Origin: Saprospiraceae bacterium
GTDB taxonomy: Bacteria > Bacteroidota > Bacteroidia > Chitinophagales > Saprospiraceae
Assembly (NCBI GenBank): GCA_028284395.1
Contig: JANQRV010000153.1
Span: 1 to 53,025, forward strand
DNA: 53,025 bases
Direction: 5' to 3'
Part shown: positions 7,843 to 15,878 of the stretch, piece after piece
Layout of the letters: every line of letters starts with the position of its first letter
How positions within the stretch are numbered: position 1 is the first letter of the stretch
Made by a program: the position numbers and the translations under genes
Notes under the pieces: generated by a model
Told to the model about the DNA's origin: nothing
The model's database searches: none
The model's input: the letters and a program-made list of their open reading frames with translations, nothing else

Positions 7843-10176
7843 TCAACGCACCAATAGAATATCACCTTTGGCATTACTCACCGTGCCATCATTAAAGCTC
7901 AACTCAGCGTAGTAGACAAAGATGCCCGGGCCCAGTTCTCTTCCATTGAAGGTGCCATCCCACTGCAGATTTGCGTCACCAGGCAAGAGGTTTTGCCTTT
8001 CAAAGACCAATTCACCCCAGCGATCATAAACTTGGAAAAGCAACACGTTGGTCAGTGCCTCATCCGTCGATTGAATGGTGAAGAAATCATTGACCCCGTC
8101 ACCATTCGGGCTGAAGGCATTGGGCAACACTACTCGCGAACTGTTTTCGATTATAATCTCTGCCTGGCATCCAGTCACACATCCATTTACGTCTTGAAGA
8201 AAGAAAGTATAAAATCCGGGTGACAAGTTATTGACGGATAACTTTTGATTTTCCATCAATTCCTGTGATCCGGAATCAGGACCTTCCCAGGACAAAGTAA
8301 ATGGGCCATCACTTCCTTCAAATTCAACAGCGATCGCACCGTTGTTGCCCAGGTCTGAGGTAGCCTGGTTCTGGGTTTGACAAATCAACCTAAGGTCTCC
8401 AGGGGATGGTAGTAATACACTGGTAGAATCCGTACAACCACTGATATCTGTAACTGTAACGGCATAGAATCCTCCGGAAAGGCCTATGAGGGCCATTTGT
8501 CCGTCAAATTCATCTATGTTCCAATCAATGGTGGGAGGAGTGGCGCCTCCATTCACCGTCAATTCTATTGCTCCGTCAGGAGTTGTACCGCAACCTGGCT
8601 CACTTAATACATTTATGATTGGTTGTGGTCCGCCGCCTCCGACGACTGCAACCGCTGCTAGCGACGATTCACAGCCATCTACTACTGAGACAAAAACTTC
8701 TCGGGTATCCGTTGTGAAATTGGCGGGGTCTTCGACCAGGTTGTTGCCCATCATATCCGTGTACCAGTTGACGGGTAGCCCCGACCCCCCATTTACCTCC
8801 TCATTGAATCTGGTTAGGTCAACAGCTATTGACCCATCCCTTAACGGACACCCAAGAATGGACTCAGGTGCGTTTGAATTGGAAGGGTCGGTAATGATGA
8901 GTTCGACCGGTGTGTTGTCGGAGGTTAGATTATCCAGGTTCAGACTTAGTCCGCAGGAGGTGAAAGCATTGATTTCGGCAATACTTCCAACAAAATTATT
9001 CAAAAGACTACTAAGATCTATGCTACCATTTGTTAGTGTATAGGATAAACCCCAAATGAGATAATTACCCGCTGGAACCTGATCTAAAGCAAAATTACCG
9101 TCAGAGCTGAAATCAAGGATGGTAAATTCTGGAGCATTGTTTTCAGTGAGTAAAAAAGCATATTCAAAAGTAAATCCGACGGCATCCGGTTCAAATTCAT
9201 CAGGAGCTTCATAGTTGGAAGAGAATGCGCCCAAATCTTCTCCAGAACATAATTGGAGTGGCAAAGATGCAGACGGAGCATCCGGAGGCAGAATTAGATC
9301 ACCCGCATCCGTATCCCGACAATCCGCTATAGACCCGCTACATGGAGATTGGCCGGCCCGAATCCTTTCTATAAAGTCAATATTCGCCGCATTGTTTCCT
9401 ATACCAGGACTTTCATTATTGGTGAAGTCTGGATTCTCGAAGTTAGAAGGGGCATTCCAATCATCTCCATTGGTATTGGCAAATAAGATTACTTTCCCTG
9501 ACTGGCCTTCTGCACTAATATTGAAGTCAACCGGACTGTCTATCAAATCTTGCACAAGTTCGACACCTCCCCAATGAATGGCATGAACCAGGGTTTCACA
9601 AACGTCACGAACCTGAATGACATCGCCGGCATTGCGAAAATTTAGATGCCACTCTTGTGGTAGGTCAAATGGGTTTTCACAAGGACAGTAGTTAGGATTT
9701 GAATTGGCCGTGTTCGGATTGCTGCTGCAGGCATCCATGCAAGGGTGGGAGTGAGGGATAATGTATACTCCATCCGCATCATCATCTCTTGGATCATCCG
9801 GGGGCAAATTTAGATTTGAGTCATCTTCATTGTATACAACAATGATGGAACCCGGAGGGACGGCGTTATAACAGTCTCCGAAACTCATATAACCCGCAGC
9901 ATTTCCTTGGCCGGCCCCGGGAAAATTATTGTCATCAATGATCCATCCTGTAAGATCAACGGGAGCGGTGGGGTTATCCGGACTACCAACTACGACAAAT
10001 TCTATGTATTCTTGAACATTGGTACCAGCTGGTCCATTGGATACCTCGTTGATGAAGATACTACCGCCTTCATGGCAAAGGTTCGCGGTACCGGTATATT
10101 GAGCTGAACTGAGTGGTGGTAAGACTGCTGAAAGGGCTACAGCAATGGTGTATTCGTAAATCTTGAAGCGTTTCAT
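7843..10176 (-). CDS. Secreted multidomain protein with T9SS type B sorting domain
   Basis: A 777-residue exported protein of unknown specific function. A signal peptide (MKRFKIYEYTIAVALSAVLPPLSSAQ) is followed by a lamin-tail-like domain at about 38-130 (IFINEVSNG..., EYIEFVV, DLTGWIIDD), often found in bacterial surface and secreted proteins. The middle holds repeated Ig/SprB-like units (for example GGFYAVTVTDISGCTDS and SPGFYTFFLQDVNGCV). The last 85 or so residues are a gliding-motility-type C-terminal domain: LPNAFSPNGDGVNDFF, VYDRWGELVFE, WDGTFNGRELGPGIFVYY. In Bacteroidota this domain directs export through the type IX system and attachment to the cell surface. It converges on pyc, with 16 bases between the stops. 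Adhesion is a plausible role but not shown. Confidence 0.88.
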   Translation of the reverse strand: MKRFKIYEYTIAVALSAVLPPLSSAQYTGTANLCHEGGSIFINEVSNGPAGTNVQEYIEFVVVGSPDNPTAPVDLTGWIIDDNNFPGAGQGNAAGYMSFGDCYNAVPPGSIIVVYNEDDSNLNLPPDDPRDDDADGVYIIPHSHPCMDACSSNPNTANSNPNYCPCENPFDLPQEWHLNFRNAGDVIQVRDVCETLVHAIHWGGVELVQDLIDSPVDFNISAEGQSGKVILFANTNGDDWNAPSNFENPDFTNNESPGIGNNAANIDFIERIRAGQSPCSGSIADCRDTDAGDLILPPDAPSASLPLQLCSGEDLGAFSSNYEAPDEFEPDAVGFTFEYAFLLTENNAPEFTILDFSSDGNFALDQVPAGNYLIWGLSYTLTNGSIDLSSLLNNFVGSIAEINAFTSCGLSLNLDNLTSDNTPVELIITDPSNSNAPESILGCPLRDGSIAVDLTRFNEEVNGGSGLPVNWYTDMMGNNLVEDPANFTTDTREVFVSVVDGCESSLAAVAVVGGGGPQPIINVLSEPGCGTTPDGAIELTVNGGATPPTIDWNIDEFDGQMALIGLSGGFYAVTVTDISGCTDSTSVLLPSPGDLRLICQTQNQATSDLGNNGAIAVEFEGSDGPFTLSWEGPDSGSQELMENQKLSVNNLSPGFYTFFLQDVNGCVTGCQAEIIIENSSRVVLPNAFSPNGDGVNDFFTIQSTDEALTNVLLFQVYDRWGELVFERQNLLPGDANLQWDGTFNGRELGPGIFVYYAELSFNDGTVSNAKGDILLVR

Positions 10177-10360
10177 GAGAAGTTTGGTATGTGTTTTTAT
10201 TTGTATACGTGGCTAAGTACGATAGTTATAATGGATAAGTGTTAAAGTTTATTATTCATTGGAGGTTATTTGAGATTTCAAAAGAAAGTTTAAATTAACA
10301 ATCTCAAAACGATATGCTATCAAACGGATACCAAATACGTTCTACCTGGCACTTACATGG

Positions 10361-12904
10361 TTGGTCGTTGTTTTAATAGTCGGCACCGGTGGAGATTTTC
10401 CGCTTAATGACGATTGGTCGTATGGTAAGAGTGTCTGGAAATTCGTGGAAACCGGAGCCTTTACGGTGGGGGATTGGCCTTCGATGACCCTGGCAGCTCA
10501 GATTTTGTTTGGTTCTGTATTTTGTAAGATATTCGGACTTTCTTTTGTAAGCCTTCGGTGGGCGACATTGGTTACGAGCCTGGTTGGCTCTTTGAGTTTG
10601 TATGCTTTGGCTAAACGCTTTACGACAAGTAGAGCTTTGGCAGCCATGCTTAGCCTTACCTGGTTCTTTAATCCGGTCGCTTTATCCCTCTCCTTCACGT
10701 TTATGACGGAGATCTATTTCCAAACCACTTTTGTGCTTGCCTTGTATGGCTTTGTAAGGATTATTGAGACAGATAAAATGCGTTACTATATCTGGGCTAC
10801 GGTATTTTCGGTTCTGGCAACTTTGGTTCGACAGCCTGGTTTGTTGATTCCTTTTGCTTTTGGGTTGGCCATGATCAATGTCTCCAAAGGATGGCGACAA
10901 GCTGTCCAAAAGATGACGCCATTTGCCATTACCTTGTTGGTGTATCTGATCTATGACTTCTGGCTGAAGAGCAATGGCTTGGAAACTGATAATGCAGGAC
11001 GATTGGGTAAAGCACTGACTGCTTTTTTTACGCAGAGATTTGAACACTATTATTATCAGATAGTAAATCTGCTCTTGTTCCCCGGGCTCTTTTTGTTGCC
11101 GTTGTTGATAGTATTGTTACCTGCATTACAAAGAGCCAATCGGCCTTCAAAACTTTTTTATTGGCTAACCATTCCTCTTTTTATACTCTTTCTATCCTTT
11201 GACTTCAGTAATTTTCCGGTGGGTAATATTTTCTATAATTTTGGCCTGGGCCCAAAGATTTTGAAGGATAGCTACTGGGGAGATAATTTGAATCCTATGC
11301 TTCCGAGTTGGGCCTGGCAAATCTTCAAAATAGTTGCGTTTCCTGCAATGCTCTTAACCGGACTACTTTGGCAACGTCAAAGGACGGTCAATCTGTTTCG
11401 AACTTTGCAAGGCCTGACCCTAAAGGTTGATCAGGCTCGTCTGGCGCTTACGTTTTTTCTAATTATATACAGCTGCTTTATCTTAGTACTGGATAGTTTT
11501 TTTGATCGGTATCTCTTGCCCCTCATTCCTTGTTTGGGGCTATTGATTCTACCTGGGCATTTCACTTTTCAAAAGAAATATCTACTGACTGGAGTCGGTT
11601 TTTTATCACTTTATGCTTTTTTTGCCATCACTGCTACCCACGATTATCTTTCTTGGAATAAGGCCAGATGGGAAGCTTATAAATTTCTCACCGAGGAAAA
11701 AGAGGTTCGCCCGAATTACATTGATGCAGGATTTGAAATAAATGCCTGGTATGAGGCTGGTGCTTCCAGACCTAATGTGAAAGGTCAGAAGAGTTGGTGG
11801 TTTGTTTCCGATGATGATTACGTGTTGTCATTCGGTCCGATAGAAGGCTTTCGGCGGTATCACGCCTTTCCCTATCATCGATGGCTTCCGCCAGGACGAG
11901 ATAGTATTTTTATCTTGTGGCACGATACTGGAGGAGCACGTCCTTACGACTACTTTCCGCTTCGGGTCGATGCTGAAAAAACGACATCAGATGGGGTGTA
12001 TTTTCTTTCGACCGAATACGATATTGAATTTACCGGAGCACCAGCTCGAAACAATGAATTGCCGCGATCCGGAGAAAACGGTTTCAAGTTAACAAGTGAG
12101 CGTCCATTTGCGCTCACGCTTCGTTATCGAGAGTTACAGCCCGGCGAAAGGTTTGTCTTCAGTATTTGGAGGTACGGGACTTATAACGGAGTTGGTATTG
12201 TTTTTTCTTCTGACTATGGGAATCTATTCTATCGGTTTGAGACCAATAACATTGTAGAAAAAGACGATAAGGGCTGGGAAAAACTTGAGTTGGGAGTCAC
12301 TTTGCCAGAGGATATTAAATTCAAGAAAGCGGCCTCTTACATATGGAATACGGGTGGTGAAGATGTTTGGTTAGATGATTTTGAGGTCCAGCGACTTCCA
12401 CCATTGAAGAAAGTGGAGCCCACGATCCTTTATCGCGAAGATGCACTCGTCAAAATTGGAGCAGAAGAAATGACTGTTGAGGGTGATTATTTATTGGACG
12501 AAGTAGCTGGTATCCGATTTGGCAATGCCGATCTTCGGACGAGTGCAAAAGCTCATACCGGTAGTTATTCGATTCAAATGAATGATGAGAAAACATTCGC
12601 GTGGAATGTCCGCTATAATGACGTGGAGACCTTTGATGAATTTAAAATCAGCCTCTGGCAATATGGTGCTCCCAATAGCTTGGGTATTGTATTTTCAACC
12701 ATCGATGGGGAGTCTTTTTATGTTTTTGAAAAGAAGAATATTGTGGCGTCCTCAGTGGATGGCTGGCGTAAATTAGAATTGCATATTACCATACCTGAAG
12801 GATCGAAATTTACCGAAGCGGCCAGCTATTTATGGAATCACGGTGGACAACAGGTTTGGATTGACGACCTTGAAATCAGGAGACGCAAATCCTCAAAAAA
12901 TTAA
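10361..12904 (+). CDS. GT-C fold membrane glycosyltransferase (GT39/PMT-like) with two C-terminal beta domains
   Basis: The N-terminal 450 or so residues are polytopic (roughly ten membrane segments) and carry PLNDDWSYG in the first external loop, the acidic motif position of GT39/ArnT-type transferases, which move a sugar from a lipid-linked donor on the periplasmic side. Acceptor and sugar are unknown. The last 300 residues hold two copies of a domain of about 110 residues: the first has FSIWRYG...GIVFSSDYGNLFYRFE...AASYIWNTGG...VWLDDFE, the second KISLWQYG...GIVFSTIDGESFYVFE...AASYLWNHGG...VWIDDLE. Such beta-sandwich units may bind carbohydrate. The TTG at 10361 falls inside the first membrane segment; the frame is open back to 10274 and reads AIKRIPNTFYLALTW before it, so the real N-terminus is probably further upstream (see findings). 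Three bases separate its stop from the next gene. Confidence 0.75.
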   Translation: MVVVLIVGTGGDFPLNDDWSYGKSVWKFVETGAFTVGDWPSMTLAAQILFGSVFCKIFGLSFVSLRWATLVTSLVGSLSLYALAKRFTTSRALAAMLSLTWFFNPVALSLSFTFMTEIYFQTTFVLALYGFVRIIETDKMRYYIWATVFSVLATLVRQPGLLIPFAFGLAMINVSKGWRQAVQKMTPFAITLLVYLIYDFWLKSNGLETDNAGRLGKALTAFFTQRFEHYYYQIVNLLLFPGLFLLPLLIVLLPALQRANRPSKLFYWLTIPLFILFLSFDFSNFPVGNIFYNFGLGPKILKDSYWGDNLNPMLPSWAWQIFKIVAFPAMLLTGLLWQRQRTVNLFRTLQGLTLKVDQARLALTFFLIIYSCFILVLDSFFDRYLLPLIPCLGLLILPGHFTFQKKYLLTGVGFLSLYAFFAITATHDYLSWNKARWEAYKFLTEEKEVRPNYIDAGFEINAWYEAGASRPNVKGQKSWWFVSDDDYVLSFGPIEGFRRYHAFPYHRWLPPGRDSIFILWHDTGGARPYDYFPLRVDAEKTTSDGVYFLSTEYDIEFTGAPARNNELPRSGENGFKLTSERPFALTLRYRELQPGERFVFSIWRYGTYNGVGIVFSSDYGNLFYRFETNNIVEKDDKGWEKLELGVTLPEDIKFKKAASYIWNTGGEDVWLDDFEVQRLPPLKKVEPTILYREDALVKIGAEEMTVEGDYLLDEVAGIRFGNADLRTSAKAHTGSYSIQMNDEKTFAWNVRYNDVETFDEFKISLWQYGAPNSLGIVFSTIDGESFYVFEKKNIVASSVDGWRKLELHITIPEGSKFTEAASYLWNHGGQQVWIDDLEIRRRKSSKN

Positions 12905-12907
12905 AAA

Positions 12908-14107
12908 ATGATCGACCAACTGACAAGACAGGCTATGGGTTTGACCAAGCAACTTTCCGAAAAGTGGGAAAGTCGCTTGGCTGGTAGGCCGGAAACCCAA
13001 CAATGCGCAAGAGAATTGTACGATCTCCTACAATCCTATACCGATCGGACGGAAATCGAAGATTTTCAAATTGCTCCTGGAGCTTTTTTAGGATGGATCC
13101 GAGTGGCAGTAGTCTTGTATTTGTTATCACTTATTTCTCTATGGTTAGGATACCTTGGTTTGGCGGGACTGGGAGGTTTCCTGTTTCTCTTTTTATTTGT
13201 TTTTCAGTTCGTCTATTACTACGAAATCTTAGAGCCATTTTTTGTTAAACGGACCGGAAAGAATGTTTATGGCCTTCTGGAACCTAAAGGAGTGGTAACG
13301 CAACAGGTGGTGATTTGTGGTCATCATGACAGTGCCCATGTTTTCAATTATTTGGCAAAAAAACCTAGACTTTATGGACTTCGAATCTTGTCGGGATTAG
13401 GCAGTAGTTTGCTATTCGCTCTTACAATGATCCTTACCTGGAGCCTCTCGAATTTCGTGGTAATTCCTCCGTCCGTGTTACTGGTTTTCAAATGGCTTTT
13501 TCTTTTGTTGGCGGTTTTTGCAGTTCAAAGTTGGTTCTTTTACGCTCGGAAAGGGACACCGGGGGCCGGTGATAATCTGGCCTCGGTAGCGGTGGCTTTT
13601 GCCGCGGCAGATTACTTTAGCCACAGTGAGCACCGATTGAATAATACCCGGTTAATTATTGGCAGTTGGGATGCAGAGGAAGCTGGATTAAGAGGAGCGA
13701 GGACTTTCGTTAAAAGACATGGAGAGTTGCTGCAATCAGTCCCTACTTACGTTTATAACATTGAATTGTTATACGATGTCAGCGAACTTATTTTCCTGAC
13801 CTCGGATATCAATAACACCGTCCCGCTTTCACGGCGGATGGCCCAGGACTGTACTGAAATTGCCCGGTCTTTGGGGTATGAATGTCGTGCCGTACCCTTT
13901 AAATTTATGGCGGGTGGAACTGATGCCGGAGAGTTTGCCAAAGCGGGTGCAGAAGCTACAACTATTGTGGCGATGAATTGGGATTTGGACAAACAGGATG
14001 CTGTTGCCTATCATACACTCAAAGATACCATCGATGCTGTTGATGAGAAGGCGGTAAAGGCAGCCCTGGAAATTGCGATCAATTTCGTAAAAAAACTCGA
14101 CCGATGA
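12908..14107 (+). CDS. Membrane-anchored M28-family metallopeptidase
   Basis: A 399-residue zinc aminopeptidase-like protein of family M28. The expected metal and catalytic residues are present in order: H in CGHHDSAHVF (139/140), D222 in GAGDNLAS, the catalytic and ligand glutamates in SWDAEEAG (257/258), and a late histidine in AYHTLKDTIDAV. Two hydrophobic stretches, about residues 65-105 and 162-212, are unusual for secreted M28 enzymes and place the protein in the membrane, with the second stretch inserted between the first two metal ligands. It follows the glycosyltransferase by three bases, so the pair is very likely one transcript; a joint role in envelope glycoprotein or peptide metabolism is an inference. 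Substrate unknown. Confidence 0.85.
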   Translation: MIDQLTRQAMGLTKQLSEKWESRLAGRPETQQCARELYDLLQSYTDRTEIEDFQIAPGAFLGWIRVAVVLYLLSLISLWLGYLGLAGLGGFLFLFLFVFQFVYYYEILEPFFVKRTGKNVYGLLEPKGVVTQQVVICGHHDSAHVFNYLAKKPRLYGLRILSGLGSSLLFALTMILTWSLSNFVVIPPSVLLVFKWLFLLLAVFAVQSWFFYARKGTPGAGDNLASVAVAFAAADYFSHSEHRLNNTRLIIGSWDAEEAGLRGARTFVKRHGELLQSVPTYVYNIELLYDVSELIFLTSDINNTVPLSRRMAQDCTEIARSLGYECRAVPFKFMAGGTDAGEFAKAGAEATTIVAMNWDLDKQDAVAYHTLKDTIDAVDEKAVKAALEIAINFVKKLDR

Positions 14108-14129
14108 GATTTCCTATGTAATTCAGCTT

Positions 14130-14906
14130 TTACCCCATGGTGCCAAGCACTAAACCACCATCGACACTGATTGTCTGACCGGTAATGAATCGGCTGGATG
14201 GAGATAGCAACCAAATTGCCAGAGCGGCAAAATCATCTGGATCTCCCATGAAGTCTACCGCCAGGTTTTCCGAGAATGAAGCTCTAACTTCTTCCAAAGG
14301 TATTCCCTTCAGTTCACTGTTTTTCTGCAAAATGTTCTCCATTCTCTGAGTGGTATGGTAGCCAGGACCCAGGATATTTAAAGTAATACCATGTTGCCCG
14401 ATTTCCTGCGAAAGTGTTTTGACATAGCCCACTACCGCCAGTCGCATTGAATTGCTCAATACCAGATTCTCAACTGGTTGTTTGACGGATACGCTTTCGA
14501 CATAGACAAGTCGGCCGTACTTTTGATCGATCATTTTTTCTACGAGGAGCCGAGTCAGTGCAATCTTCCAGCGAAAAACGATTCGGTATGCATTGTCCCA
14601 ATCAGACAAATTGGCATCCATCGCAGACATGGCAGGAGGGCCACCGGAATTAATTACTGCACCTGAAATCTTGCGATCTCCAATCTGGGTTATGATGGCG
14701 TTGATGGTTCCTTCCTCGGTGATATCACCGGATATGACTTCCAGCTGGTCGGGAAATTGTCGGCGAAAGGATTCCAGGTTAGCCGCCGTCCTTGCAATGG
14801 CAATGACCTTGGCTCCCTCGGCCATCAGGGCTTTGGCAATGGATTGTCCGAAACCACTAGTAGCTCCTCCTACGACAAATAATTGGTCTTTGATCTGTAA
14901 ATTCAT
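14130..14906 (-). CDS. Atypical short-chain dehydrogenase/reductase-like protein
   Basis: A 258-residue Rossmann protein. The nucleotide-binding loop is GGATSGFGQSIAKAL, a variant of TGxxxGxG, and the C-terminus ends in the usual FITGQTISVDGGL. The catalytic YxxxK is not conserved: the aligned segment reads SNSMRLAVVGYVKTLSQEIG, with Ser at the tyrosine place and Arg at the lysine place. This resembles the described group of 3-oxoacyl-ACP-reductase-like SDRs that lack the standard tetrad, so it may bind NAD(P) but use other chemistry or none. It converges on the M28 peptidase gene, with 22 bases between stops. FabG-like automatic names would be unsafe. Confidence 0.85.
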   Translation of the reverse strand: MNLQIKDQLFVVGGATSGFGQSIAKALMAEGAKVIAIARTAANLESFRRQFPDQLEVISGDITEEGTINAIITQIGDRKISGAVINSGGPPAMSAMDANLSDWDNAYRIVFRWKIALTRLLVEKMIDQKYGRLVYVESVSVKQPVENLVLSNSMRLAVVGYVKTLSQEIGQHGITLNILGPGYHTTQRMENILQKNSELKGIPLEEVRASFSENLAVDFMGDPDDFAALAIWLLSPSSRFITGQTISVDGGLVLGTMG

Positions 14907-14938
14907 GACTGAGACAAGTCGTTGTTGTAAGGCCGAAG

Positions 14939-15415
14939 TTACAGCAATTTCTCCAGGAAGACCGTGTTTTCAACTGGATTAAATCGATAGGAAGGAATCT
15001 CATAAAACCCTTCCTGTTGATAAAGGTATAGTGCTCCTTTCATAGCCGGCAAAGTATCAAGGCGCAACTTTTTGTATTGTAACTGCCGCGCAGCTTTTAT
15101 TGCCTCCTTTAGCAACTTTCTGCCCACTCCCCATCCCCTAGCCCGATTGCGGACATACATCCGTTTCAATTCTCCAATTCCGTTCTCAAATGCACGTACA
15201 CCCACACAGCCCAACCACTCCCCGGTTCCACTTTTGGCCAGCAATAATACGCCGCCAACTTGTCCATATTGCAATTGAATTTCGGCAAGCTCTTTTTCAA
15301 AGTTTTGAAACTCTAAACTGATGTCCAATTCTTCTGCATATTCCCGGAAGAGGGATTTACCGACTTCGAATTCTTCTTTTGATTGCGCTTCTAAAACTTG
15401 GAAAACCTCTTTCAT
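14939..15415 (-). CDS. GNAT family N-acetyltransferase
   Basis: A 158-residue acetyl-CoA-dependent acyltransferase. The acetyl-CoA pyrophosphate loop is seen as RNRARGWGVGRKLL (Q/RxxGxG/A form), preceded by strand 4 GELKRMYV and followed by LYLYQQEGFYEI, typical of GNAT strand 5 to 6. Substrate cannot be told from sequence. The ATG at 15415 is chosen; the frame could also start from a TTG seven codons earlier (15436). It lies 32 bases upstream of the SDR gene on the same strand, so co-transcription is likely. Confidence 0.85.
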   Translation of the reverse strand: MKEVFQVLEAQSKEEFEVGKSLFREYAEELDISLEFQNFEKELAEIQLQYGQVGGVLLLAKSGTGEWLGCVGVRAFENGIGELKRMYVRNRARGWGVGRKLLKEAIKAARQLQYKKLRLDTLPAMKGALYLYQQEGFYEIPSYRFNPVENTVFLEKLL

Positions 15416-15505
15416 AATTACCGTCAAAGATCGCAATAAACATATGTCTATACAAAGATTCCGGATCTTTAAACACGGATTTGCCCTTCACTTACTTTAG
15501 GCTGC

Positions 15506-15730
15506 TTAGGCTGCCATTTCAATGGCCAGTTCTGGAATTTCCGGACTTAAGGTCCTCACCAATTCATTTAATTCTTCTTGGAACTCCTTCTTCATTGATT
15601 CGTAACGCTGGAGGATGGATCGATCTGTAAGATGATGTTTTTGATCGGCTAGCAACTGATTAAGTTCGTCAATCAACTCAAGGAGGTAGCGAATGTGATT
15701 CAAGTTTTTGTCAACTTCATGTTTTGACAT
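15506..15730 (-). CDS. Small helical (coiled-coil) protein of unknown function
   Basis: A 74-residue, highly charged protein starting MSKHEVDKNLNHIRYLLEL. It is made of two predicted amphipathic helices with heptad-like Leu/Ile spacing (LLELIDELNQLLADQ and EFQEELNELVRTL) and ends in EMAA. No known family is recognised. A perfect hairpin (15746-15770) lies just upstream of its start and may control it. It is separated from the GNAT gene by 90 bases. Confidence 0.55.
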   Translation of the reverse strand: MSKHEVDKNLNHIRYLLELIDELNQLLADQKHHLTDRSILQRYESMKKEFQEELNELVRTLSPEIPELAIEMAA

Positions 15731-15745
15731 AACAATCGGTTTTAA

Positions 15746-15770
15746 GCCCTACATCTGTCACATGTAGGGC
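15746..15770 (-). promoter_or_regulatory. Perfect 9-bp inverted repeat upstream of the small protein gene
   Basis: GCCCTACAT (15746-15754) and ATGTAGGGC (15762-15770) are separated by seven bases. The repeat ends 15 bases before the ATG of the small protein gene and 108 bases after the serine hydrolase stop. On the minus strand it is followed by TTAAAACC rather than a T-tract, so an operator or a 5'-UTR hairpin fits better than a terminator. Confidence 0.5.
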
Positions 15771-15878
15771 AGTATCAGTAAGTATTCATCAGTAAAAATA
15801 CAATTTTTAGCAGGAAATTGAAAATAACATACAATTGTTTTAAAATGAAGTTGTTCAAAGTTTTCTGCTGCAAATTCA

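Noticed and set aside
8486..9043. 185-codon frame on the plus strand opposite the T9SS-secreted protein
   Set aside because: It is an antisense shadow: composition is Ser/Pro/Thr-rich as expected from the reverse of the coding strand, and the minus-strand gene has clear domains.
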